In this document: positions 9,856 to 17,775 of the stretch, piece after piece | How the letters are laid out: each line of letters begins with the position of its first letter | Numbering within the stretch: position 1 is the stretch's first letter | Assembly: GCA_902557735.1 (NCBI GenBank) | Contig: CACEBC010000008.1 | Span: forward strand, 1-64,000 | Length of the DNA stretch: 64,000 bases | Direction of reading: 5' to 3' | Origin: Porticoccaceae bacterium | Lineage (GTDB): Bacteria; Pseudomonadota; Gammaproteobacteria; Pseudomonadales; Porticoccaceae | The notes under the pieces: model-generated | Told to the model about the DNA's origin: nothing | Databases searched by the model: none | Seen by the model: the letters and a program-made list of their open reading frames with translations, nothing else | Program-made: the position numbers and the translations under genes

Positions 9856-11154
9856 ATGTTAGGTATGATTATGATACAACTTGGAATATTAGCCGATGAC
9901 TTGACAGGTGGCATGATGGTGGCGAGTCTCCTCGAGCGGGAGGGAGTGGAATGTCCGCTGGTGACTTCGGTCGAGGGATTGAAAGATGTTGCTAAATCTT
10001 CTGCTACAGCCGTGGTAGTCGCTCGCAAGATACGGTTGATTGAGGCCGGCGCTGCGGCGCAGGAGGCAATACAAACGGTGCAAGCGCTCAAGGCGATAGG
10101 GTGCACTCGCTTTTATTATAAGTATTGTGCAACGTTTGACTCAACAGATCAGGGAAACATCGGTCCGGTGGCAGAAGCGATGCTCGAGGCTACTGGTGGC
10201 GAGCATACGCTTTTCTGTCCAGCCTTTCCCGAGTATACCGTTACTATATTCCAGGGGAGAATGTTCTTGGGAAGTACACCGCTTGGAGATTCTTTTAAAC
10301 GGACGGATCCGGTCACACCGATGACGAATTCGAATCTGGTTGAGGTTTTGCAGCCGCAATGCAAGACTGAAGTGGGATTAATCCCGCACTCTCTTTTGCT
10401 GCGTGGCACCGAGGCAGTCGTTAATCATATTTCCCAGCCTGCCGAACCGAATCTATATATTGCAGACGCCGTCGACGATGAAGACCTGGTTCGGATAGCA
10501 GACCTTGCACTCGATTGGCCGCTGACAACTGGAGCGGATGCTTTGCCGATTTTCCTTGCAAGGGCTTGGCAAAGGACGTCTCGGGAACCGGATCGAAAAG
10601 AGGCTAAGACGCTTTTGCCTCCAAGCCCGGGGGCTGAGGCGTTTATAGCGGGAAGCTGCGCTGGCCCTACACTGCGCCAAGTTGATCATTTTGAGAAAAG
10701 TCATCCAGTCTTTCGGATCGACGTTATTAAGGCTGCCGACGATCCTGGTTATGTTGAAAGCGTTATTGCCTGGGCAAAAAAACACATGGACACGGGCCCA
10801 ATTGCGGTGTCTTCCTCAGCTGATTCGAATGAGTTGCAGCGCTCACAGGCAGCACTGGGCGTGGAGGGTGCGTCTAGTCATGCTGATCGAGTTCTGGGAG
10901 ATGTTGCGAAGGGCCTATTTAAGCTTGGTGTTCGCAAGTTTGTGGTTGCAGGTGGTGAGACCTCCGGTCAGGTGATGAAGTCGGTCGGAATCACGAACGT
11001 CGAGGTGGCTGAATTTGACGAGCTAAGTGGAGGCTACTGCCACCAAGGTGGCGACGATCCAGTGTCATTCGTGCTCAAGGCTGGTGCCATTGGTAAGGAG
11101 GATTTTTTCTCCATTGCCATCGAGCGAATGAGACTTGCGGAAGGCTCACAATAA
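9856..11154 (+). CDS. Four-carbon acid sugar kinase family (OtnK/DUF1537-like)
   Basis: A 432-residue member of the DUF1537 kinase family. The N-terminal sugar-acid domain begins with IQLGILADDLTGGMMVAS. The C-terminal nucleotide domain ends with KFVVAGGETSGQVMKSVGI, the family's glycine-rich ATP motif. Characterised members (OtnK, DtnK and others) phosphorylate 3-oxo-tetronates or related four-carbon acid sugars. Three in-frame ATGs at 9856, 9865 and 9871 compete for the start. A class II aldolase of the OtnC/FucA family lies near 39.0 kb, so the two may serve one acid-sugar route, though they are not adjacent. Confidence 0.85.
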   Translation: MLGMIMIQLGILADDLTGGMMVASLLEREGVECPLVTSVEGLKDVAKSSATAVVVARKIRLIEAGAAAQEAIQTVQALKAIGCTRFYYKYCATFDSTDQGNIGPVAEAMLEATGGEHTLFCPAFPEYTVTIFQGRMFLGSTPLGDSFKRTDPVTPMTNSNLVEVLQPQCKTEVGLIPHSLLLRGTEAVVNHISQPAEPNLYIADAVDDEDLVRIADLALDWPLTTGADALPIFLARAWQRTSREPDRKEAKTLLPPSPGAEAFIAGSCAGPTLRQVDHFEKSHPVFRIDVIKAADDPGYVESVIAWAKKHMDTGPIAVSSSADSNELQRSQAALGVEGASSHADRVLGDVAKGLFKLGVRKFVVAGGETSGQVMKSVGITNVEVAEFDELSGGYCHQGGDDPVSFVLKAGAIGKEDFFSIAIERMRLAEGSQ

Positions 11155-11174
11155 GACGACTCATATGGGCGCTT

Positions 11175-11184
11175 AATGGGTGAT
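11175..11184 (+). promoter_or_regulatory. Half-site of the island operator motif
   Basis: AATGGGTGAT lies about 75 bases before the first cyclase gene. It matches the right arm and flank (AATGGGTGAT) of the perfect palindrome at 23750. No left arm is visible here, so this may be chance. Listed because it falls in a promoter region of the same island. Confidence 0.3.
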
Positions 11185-11259
11185 TTTTCTGGCATCCAGC
11201 TTGTAGATGTCAGACCGCTTGACTAAGCTGCAAATGAACTCCAGCAAGGTAGCATTAAT

Positions 11260-12153
11260 ATGTTCTCACTAGACGGTTACAAAGCCATCGAGTTAAGCCC
11301 TAGAATTGTACCCCGGATTATGCGGGTGGACGGTTCCATCGAAGAGGGCGACGTAGATCCATGTGGTCGACCTTGGGTCATGTGGGAAGGCCGATTTCCA
11401 CCAGACAACTCTTTGTTCACTATTTATGCGTCCACTGGGATGCCTTTTGATGCCCGACGGGATTGGGCAGTAGGGGAAGAGGGGCCTGCCCCTGATGACA
11501 ATCTCTTAGGTCTAGAGCAGGAGCGGATGACGTCACATAATGGCTCTCACGTTCAAGGCGGAAAGGGTCACATTAGTCATTGGAAGGGTGTGCCAAACGA
11601 TATGAAAGGACTCTGGGAGCTCGATTTGGAAACATTTCTGGGTGAAGCAGCAGTTTGCAATCTGTCCAATCTTGAGCCGCAAGTGGTGACAACCGAATCA
11701 AATTACCCCAAGGAATACCCAAAAGCCAAATTTTGGCTGCCCAAGGCAGAGCCGGGAGAAACTCGTGGCCAAGAAATTCTTCCCGAGCACCTCAGTAATG
11801 TACAGAAGGGTGATATCGTGCTTATGGCGAGTCCCTTCGATGCACTTGAACAGCCCTGGCTGTCAACGAGAACGGTCGAGTGGTTAATTGAAGACCGAAA
11901 GATAAAGATGCTCGGTCTCGGGTACCCCGGAATCGAGTGGCAATATGATCTGAAAGTAGCTGCGCCTGATAACTCCCCGGTCAAGCGAATGCTGCTTGGC
12001 GCCAACATCCCTATAGTTCATCCGCTCGTTAACATCGAAACCATTTCTTCAGATAGGGTTTTCTATTATGGGATGCCGCTGAATGTCGGCAAGCTTGAGG
12101 CAAGTTTTGTAAGGGCGATAGCGTTTGAGGAGCGGGGGAAGGCTCATGATTAG
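11260..12153 (+). CDS. Cyclase-family (kynurenine-formamidase-like) hydrolase 1
   Basis: A 297-residue protein of the cyclase family (PF04199 type), metal-dependent hydrolases that include kynurenine formamidase and isatin hydrolase. The family's metal motif HxGTHxDxPxH appears here as HNGSHVQGGKGH, with Gln in place of the Asp and one extra residue before the last His. ILPEHLSNVQKGDIVLMAS matches the family's central strand. The downstream paralogue shows the same altered motif, so this is a subfamily trait. The gene overlaps the next by 8 bases (ATGATTAG), indicating translational coupling. It probably opens an amide or lactone ring; substrate unknown. Confidence 0.82.
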   Translation: MFSLDGYKAIELSPRIVPRIMRVDGSIEEGDVDPCGRPWVMWEGRFPPDNSLFTIYASTGMPFDARRDWAVGEEGPAPDDNLLGLEQERMTSHNGSHVQGGKGHISHWKGVPNDMKGLWELDLETFLGEAAVCNLSNLEPQVVTTESNYPKEYPKAKFWLPKAEPGETRGQEILPEHLSNVQKGDIVLMASPFDALEQPWLSTRTVEWLIEDRKIKMLGLGYPGIEWQYDLKVAAPDNSPVKRMLLGANIPIVHPLVNIETISSDRVFYYGMPLNVGKLEASFVRAIAFEERGKAHD

Positions 12154-12892
12154 TTTAAAAGGTAAGAGGGTCGTCGACCTCACCGCTGAACTTGTAGCGA
12201 GGGTTGCTAGGATCGATGGGACGATCGAGTCAGGAATTGCAGATGTCTATGGACATGGCTGGCTCTGCGAAGAAACAATTAATAACAAAGACGGAACAAT
12301 CGAACATCTGGTAGGCGCAGATATGGGCGCGGTCGCTGATTGGTCAATTGGAGGCTTGAGCGGGCACATGGGCTCACATATCCAGCTTGGAGTGCGTCAT
12401 AATGATAACTGGTCAGGTCTGCCCGAGGGTATGAAAGGGATATGGGAAATGCCTGTTGAGAGCTACTTCGGAGAAGCCTGTGTCTGTCAGCTAGATCACC
12501 TGAAAGGCCAGAAAATCCGCCCCGAACACCTTGAGAATGTGCAGGAAGGTGATATTGTGCTGCTGTCGAGTTGCTGGGGAACCGGTTTCTGGGATTTTAA
12601 AAGCCAACCCGAGCTTGAGGGAGACACAGCCTACTGGCTGGCCGAGGAAAAAAAGATCAAGATGCTGGGAGTTGGCGTCCCTGGTATCTCTTGGGAAACC
12701 AAGATAGATGAACCCGAGCCCGAAAACTGCCCCACACATCGTGCGATGACTGGGAACAACATCCCGATTGTCTATCCGTTGTCTAACATTGGATCGCTGG
12801 CGAGCGATAGAGTATTTTTCATTAGTCTGCCGCTAAACGTGGAGCGCATGGAAGGCACTTGGGTCAGGGCAATAGCCATCGAGGACAAATGA
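12146..12892 (+). CDS. Cyclase-family (kynurenine-formamidase-like) hydrolase 2
   Basis: A 248-residue paralogue of the preceding gene. It shares GLWELDLETFLGEAAVC-like text (here GIWEMPVESYFGEACVC) and the metal motif HMGSHIQLGVRH, again with Gln for the canonical Asp. The start is ATG at 12146, with GGGGGAAGG at 12133-12141 before it; the open frame extends upstream to a TTG at 12125 with no good ribosome site. It overlaps the stop of gene 1. Two adjacent paralogues could form a hetero-oligomer or act on two related substrates; neither can be decided here. Confidence 0.82.
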   Translation: MISLKGKRVVDLTAELVARVARIDGTIESGIADVYGHGWLCEETINNKDGTIEHLVGADMGAVADWSIGGLSGHMGSHIQLGVRHNDNWSGLPEGMKGIWEMPVESYFGEACVCQLDHLKGQKIRPEHLENVQEGDIVLLSSCWGTGFWDFKSQPELEGDTAYWLAEEKKIKMLGVGVPGISWETKIDEPEPENCPTHRAMTGNNIPIVYPLSNIGSLASDRVFFISLPLNVERMEGTWVRAIAIEDK

Positions 12893-13000
12893 ATCGGCTG
12901 AATTGCATCTCTGATAGAGAGTAAGAGGGATAGAGAGAGATTCTATTATGGTGTCTACCGTTTTCTTTACAATATGATAGTTTGAATAAGGAGGGGACTT

Positions 13001-13717
13001 ATGCCTGAAACGGCAAGCGTTATGCAATCGGAAGTTAAAAATCTGGAAACGGAAACCGCAACGGTTCAGGGTAATATCAATAGTGATTCGGCGGATGGCA
13101 AGCGTTATATCTCAGAGCGGGGTCCCTTTTCAATCCAAGCTAACCACCAGATGAAGCCCACCATTCCCCTAGGAACTTTTGACGGCAAAAAGCACGTCGC
13201 CGAAAACTGGGACATATCCAGACTAATGGATGATTGTGACAACAAGGAAAAGATTTGCGAAATGTTAGGTGAAATGCTAGAACTCGCAGCCTCTGGCTCA
13301 TCTGAACATAGGTTGCAGATGCAAGAGGGAGAGAATGGCATGCGTTTGGCACATGTCTGGTTCGGACCCAACTTTCACCTTTTCCGTCATAGTCATCCCT
13401 TAGGAGATTGCACTTATTACGTCGCTGCTGGTGAACTTACAATGGGCAAAAGAAGACTAAAGGCAGGGTCTACTATTTTTGTACCGAATGAAATGCCGTA
13501 CAAATTTGTAGCAGGACCGGACGGTGTTGAGGTGTTGGAGTTCAGGTCCGGGGGCTCTATACCCGGGAAGCCAAAAATGAAAATCGAAGAGACTTCACTT
13601 GCCTCGATTCAAAGGATCATAGATGACTATAAGGCCAACCAGCACCTTTGGAAAATTCCGCCTAACTTCAGCGACACGGGTCACGTGAAGCCTCATGAGG
13701 GTAGCAAACATCCTTGA
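13001..13717 (+). CDS. Cupin-domain protein
   Basis: A 238-residue protein whose C-terminal half is a single cupin barrel. Motif 1 reads HLFRHSHPLGDCTYYVAAGE, giving the HxH metal pair, and motif 2 covers GSTIFVPNEMPYKFVAG. The N-terminal 80 residues are not recognised. A strong ribosome site (AAGGAGGGG) precedes the ATG. Cupins of this size are often sugar isomerases, dioxygenases or ligand-binding proteins. The transferase-like gene follows after 3 bases, so the two are one transcript. No specific reaction is claimed. Confidence 0.75.
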   Translation: MPETASVMQSEVKNLETETATVQGNINSDSADGKRYISERGPFSIQANHQMKPTIPLGTFDGKKHVAENWDISRLMDDCDNKEKICEMLGEMLELAASGSSEHRLQMQEGENGMRLAHVWFGPNFHLFRHSHPLGDCTYYVAAGELTMGKRRLKAGSTIFVPNEMPYKFVAGPDGVEVLEFRSGGSIPGKPKMKIEETSLASIQRIIDDYKANQHLWKIPPNFSDTGHVKPHEGSKHP

Positions 13718-13720
13718 GTT

Positions 13721-14860
13721 ATGGATGACAAATTTGTTCAAAGTCCTCAAAACGGTAGCTATATACTTTATTCCGCACCGCATTCGTTATACGCCGGTCG
13801 AGCGCGAGCTTACTTGATAAAGAAAGGTATTCCATTCGAGGAGCGTTCCACAGGGCACGATGACTTCAAGAGGGCAGCCGCCTCAGGAAAACTGCCTACC
13901 ATTCCCATATTGGTTACCCCAGTGGGTGATGTTATTCGTGACGGCGCCGCGATCGTTGAACACTTTGAGTCGATATCTGGTCATCAGTGCAGTCCCACCA
14001 CTCCATTGCAAAACCTATTAAGCGTCCTATTCGATGTGATTGGGGCTGAGGGATAGCGCAGACCAGCCATGCATTTCCGCTGGAATTATCCTGAGGATAA
14101 CGATGAGTTCTTACGGCACCATTTTTTTTCGCTTTTCCCACCAGATACGCCCGATCGCGAGCAAAAAACAGAATCCGTGATGGTAAAGTTGCGCGGTGTC
14201 ACTGAGGAGACTCGAGAGCTGGTTGAGGACTTATATCTCGAATTTCTTGATGCTCTAAACAATCATTTTGAGCCAACCCCTTATCTGCTGGGCGGTCGCC
14301 CCTGTCTTGGCGACTTTGGATTGCTCGCACCCCTTTATGGACATTTGGGCAGGGACCCTCGCCCGGCGGGGTTAATGAAAAAACTTGCGCCGAGAGTTTA
14401 TCGTTGGGTCGAGCGAATGAATCGCGCAGATCGGGATGCCTCCGAATATTTTGCTTGTGGCGTCGATTTTTTGCCAAATGACGAGATCCCGAGCACTCTG
14501 CTGGCTGTGTTGCGTATTTTATCTCAGGATTTTGTTCCCGAGACCAGAGCTTCAGCAGATTTTCTGAATTCATGGCTCTTGGAGAAAAACCCAGAAACAG
14601 GGACTCCCGCGGTTTTTCGCCTCGGATCATCAATGGGCAGTATCGACTTTAAAGTCAGAACTCAGGTTATCAAAGCTCTCATTGTACCCTACCGGCATTT
14701 CCAGCTGCAGCGGCTACATCGAGTCTTTGACGAATCCGAAACGCAAGTGCAACGTCGGCTTAATCGGCTTCTCGTTGCCTGCGGTATGGCGGATTTGCTG
14801 AATATCAGATTACAGCGGCAGATTGGTCGATCGGATAATCTCGAGGTGTGGTTAGACTGA
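13721..14860 (+). pseudogene. Glutathione S-transferase-like gene interrupted by in-frame TAG
   Basis: Two open stretches in the same frame, 13721-14056 and 14057-14860, together encode a 379-codon GST-fold protein. The first has the thioredoxin-like half (YILYSAPHSLYAGRARAYLI, GKLPTIPILV, GAAIVEHFE). The second has the helical half (PAMHFRWNYPED, YLLGGRPCLGDFGLLAPLYG). The break is a single TAG at 14054-14056, between GAEG and RRPAMHFRW, where relatives carry a large residue such as Trp or Leu; one base change restores the frame. The ATG at 14069 has no ribosome site, so separate translation of the second part is unlikely. It could be a recent nonsense mutation or a sequence error. Confidence 0.78.
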
Positions 14861-15097
14861 GTATTTAGTATGTTGAATCGTGGCTCTGCGATGTTCGGCC
14901 ACCAAAAATCGAATCACTGGGGCATTGATTTACGGTAATAAATATAATTTCTCTAGAGCAAAGATTCAGGCTGGAGGACGACTCAGTCCAGCGCATATTA
15001 GCCAGTTCTGAGGGTTAGCAACATGTTCAATCGCCAGTAAGACGTTTCCAATTCCTCGATCATGATCATTATTCCAACCGATCAAGTGATTTGTGAT

Positions 15098-15125
15098 GGA
15101 GCCGTCGATCACCAGCGACGGCTCC
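15098..15125 (-). terminator. Hairpin downstream of TonB-dependent receptor 1
   Basis: A perfect 10-bp stem GGAGCCGTCG / CGACGGCTCC with an 8-base loop lies just after the stop of the minus-strand receptor. There is no T-run after it on that strand, so it may act as a transcription stop with Rho or as an mRNA 3' end stabiliser. The 277-base stretch 14861-15137 between the convergent genes otherwise shows nothing. Confidence 0.6.
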
Positions 15126-15137
15126 CCACGCGAAACT

Positions 15138-17411
15138 TTAAAATTGGTCATATGTAACTTGAATTGATGTAGTGCGCGGCGGCATGATACTGCCATTTGT
15201 CCAGCCTGCACTCAGAGGCTCATACATACCGTCGTAGTCTGTGACATTGTCCACCGATAGAGTTACATTCCATGGACCTTTTTCCACCCCAAAACTAAAA
15301 GTCATAAATTCATAGCTGTCTCTGGCCGGCGTGTATTCTGCATTCAGTCTGCCGCTTCCACCCTGACCCAACGTGACTGAACCATAACCATTTGGTTTGG
15401 ATCGAGCGGTGTAGTTCATAGACATGAAGGTCTCCCAACCATTCCCGAGCTCTGAGTTGAAATCGATAGAGAAGCTGTGCGTATCTGGTGAATAATTGAA
15501 AAGTTCTCCCCCCTCACGAATGGCGGGTGGAAAATCAGTGACACGATCATCAGGAATATCTTCAACTTCCGTATCGACATATGCACCCACATAAGCAATC
15601 GATAGGTTATCGGATAGGTTGTAACGGAGGCTCCATTCGTAGGATCCTACATAGCCCTCCGTACCCCCAATCCCCATCATTAGAGGGTCCCGTCCTGGAA
15701 CAATCACTGATGCATACAGGGGCACCTCGTCCCAAATGCCATGTGCATAGACGAGCTCTATCTCCAAACCACCGTCCATCGAGGACCACTTAGCACCGAT
15801 CTCAGTATTCTCTAACTCTGATGCTTTGCTGGAACTCAGGGGGGTGACTCCAGCGCTGATCAATGCCTCCTCATCTGCCGGGCTGATTAAAATCGGGGCT
15901 CTGGCCGCGGTGGACTGAGTAAGATAGATCATGCTATTTTCGGTTGGTCTCCAAGTGACCCCTACACGGTAACTGGTGTTATCGAAGTCAAATTCCTGCA
16001 CTGAAGGAGGTAAGATAAACGAATATGGTCCCGAGGCAGGATCCCCGGGCAGCGGGTATCCCTCAACCGCGGTCGTCGCGATTTCTTGATCTTGAAGTCG
16101 GACGCCAACTTGAAAACTCCATTGTTCATTAATTTTGTAATCCACCTCTCCAAAGACTGCTTTTACTTCACTATCATTCTGCTCCAAATAGTATGAGTTG
16201 TAGATAAAAGAGGGATCGTTCCCATAAAAGGGACGTAAATCGCTTGAAATATAACCGTTTCCGTTGCTTGTGGCATCAAGATAAAAAGCTCCCAAGATCC
16301 ACTGCAAATTGCTCTCCGTAGTAGAAACCAACCGCAATTCGTGCGTCTTAGACTTGCCCGGTTGATATGCTAAAAAGCCCAGGGGAAAACCATAGATCGT
16401 ATTTTCTGAGAAATTATCCTTACGAGGCGTGTCCACATAACCGCTTGACAACTGAAGAGAGGCGAAATCTAGCTCATGTTTCATTGATAGTGTTGTCCAG
16501 CGAATATCGTAAACGTTGTTTGTATAACCTGCAGGGAATAAATCGAGGAGCAAATCAGTCTGATAGGGCGTTACCACCAGCTCACCGGATAAAGTATCCT
16601 CGATTTGAGAGCCAGGCAACACTGTGTAAGATGTTTTCCATCTTGAGTGCGTTAAGTTGATGTCAGTGTCATCTGTTGGCTTCCATCGAAACTTTGCCCT
16701 CATTGAATCCCTTTCATGCGCCATTGGATTCCCGCTCCTTCCGTTGCTAAAGCGGCCATATCCTGGATCCTCCTCTCGCATAAAAGCCAACCTTAAACCG
16801 GCAGTCCCAGATGCAATAGGAGCATTCACTATGCCCCCAAAAGTCTCGCCGTTGCCGTCTCCGCCGCTTCGTTCGGAGATTCCCAACCGTACTTGATAGC
16901 CGAACTCCTCCAAATCAACAGGGTTAGTCCTCAAAATCACACTTCCAGCAGTGGAATCTTGACCATAAGATGTTCCTTGCGGCCCACGTATTACCTCTAT
17001 CCTCTCCAGATCAAAAGTGCCTATCGGCGGCGGTACCGGGGTTGTGAGGTCTACATACGGGATGTCATCTACATAGTATCCAACTGGTGGAAGGCCGTCT
17101 GAAATTCCCGACTGAGTGGCGCCGCTGGCTCTAAGTTGAATTCCCTCGTTATCCGGCGATTTGTTGGTCATAATCGTCGCACTTGGAATTAGATTGAATA
17201 CATCGGAAACGTCATCAAACGTCGGACGCTCAAGCACCTCGGCGGAGATGGCTTGTATTGACTGCGGGATATCCATCACTGCCGCTTCTCTCCTGGTGGC
17301 AGTAACGGTTACTTCCTCAATATCCGAGTCGAGACCATCGGCTGTGGTTCCTGCAGATCCTGTCACCAAAATAGTGGCGGCTAAAAAATGAGCCACGTAA
17401 AATCTTTTCAT
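15138..17411 (-). CDS. TonB-dependent outer-membrane receptor 1
   Basis: A 757-residue receptor. A signal peptide (KRFYVAHFLAATILVTGSAG) is followed by a TonB-box-like EEVTVTATRRE, the plug domain (DIPQSIQAISAEVLERP, GYYVDDIPYVD, IEVIRGPQGTSYGQDSTAG) and a beta-barrel ending in the C-terminal Phe of outer-membrane proteins (QVTYDQF). AGGGGG before the ATG gives a strong ribosome site. It is paralogous to, and divergent from, receptor 2. Such receptors import oligosaccharides or other large or scarce ligands using the TonB complex; the ligand is unknown. A putative operator at 17533 lies in the shared promoter region. Confidence 0.95.
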   Translation of the reverse strand: MKRFYVAHFLAATILVTGSAGTTADGLDSDIEEVTVTATRREAAVMDIPQSIQAISAEVLERPTFDDVSDVFNLIPSATIMTNKSPDNEGIQLRASGATQSGISDGLPPVGYYVDDIPYVDLTTPVPPPIGTFDLERIEVIRGPQGTSYGQDSTAGSVILRTNPVDLEEFGYQVRLGISERSGGDGNGETFGGIVNAPIASGTAGLRLAFMREEDPGYGRFSNGRSGNPMAHERDSMRAKFRWKPTDDTDINLTHSRWKTSYTVLPGSQIEDTLSGELVVTPYQTDLLLDLFPAGYTNNVYDIRWTTLSMKHELDFASLQLSSGYVDTPRKDNFSENTIYGFPLGFLAYQPGKSKTHELRLVSTTESNLQWILGAFYLDATSNGNGYISSDLRPFYGNDPSFIYNSYYLEQNDSEVKAVFGEVDYKINEQWSFQVGVRLQDQEIATTAVEGYPLPGDPASGPYSFILPPSVQEFDFDNTSYRVGVTWRPTENSMIYLTQSTAARAPILISPADEEALISAGVTPLSSSKASELENTEIGAKWSSMDGGLEIELVYAHGIWDEVPLYASVIVPGRDPLMMGIGGTEGYVGSYEWSLRYNLSDNLSIAYVGAYVDTEVEDIPDDRVTDFPPAIREGGELFNYSPDTHSFSIDFNSELGNGWETFMSMNYTARSKPNGYGSVTLGQGGSGRLNAEYTPARDSYEFMTFSFGVEKGPWNVTLSVDNVTDYDGMYEPLSAGWTNGSIMPPRTTSIQVTYDQF

Positions 17412-17775
17412 AATTTCCCCCTAACTTGCGCTTAATTGAAATGTTGTTTGATGAAGCTACCCTTATTTTTCTGCAACTACACTCTAACTTAAAAATATAC
17501 GCAAGTGAATAGATACCAAGCGCGATGGTTTTCCCCCATTTTTGGCAGAACTTTACCCGAAAAAATAAAAAAAAACTACTTTAATATACTGTTTTATCAA
17601 GACTTAGCCTTCTTTTCTTACATTAAAAATTCTGTCTGATCCTTCTATAAATTTTGAAAATTGCTACAATAATCTATAAAAAAATGCATACCAAGATGCT
17701 TTATAACTGGCGGTTACACCAAATTTTATGCGTTTGACATATGTTTGGAAAAATTTTATAGAAGGGGAAAACGTT
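17412..17775. other. Divergent promoter region between the two receptors
   Basis: 364 bases of very A+T-rich DNA with many short A and T runs, in contrast to the flanking genes. It must hold the promoters of both receptors. The island operator variant is at 17533-17547. No coding region was seen. Confidence 0.7.
17533..17547 (-). promoter_or_regulatory. Island operator variant
   Basis: On the minus strand it reads TGCCAAAAATGGGGG. It shares the 11-base core CCAAAAATGGG with the perfect palindrome at 23750, and has one changed base on the left arm. It sits between two divergent receptor genes, about 120 bases before receptor 1 and 230 before receptor 2. Function as a binding site is inferred from recurrence. 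Confidence 0.5.

Noticed and set aside
14069-14860. Second part of the GST-like gene as an independent gene
   Set aside because: It begins in mid-fold at MHFRWNY without a ribosome site and is in the same frame as the first part, so it is one interrupted gene.
17734-17762. TTGACA, 17-base spacer, TATAGA just before receptor 2
   Set aside because: It looks like a good sigma-70 promoter, but transcription would start about 7 bases before the ATG and exclude the ribosome site GAAGGGGA, so it is probably chance in A+T-rich DNA.
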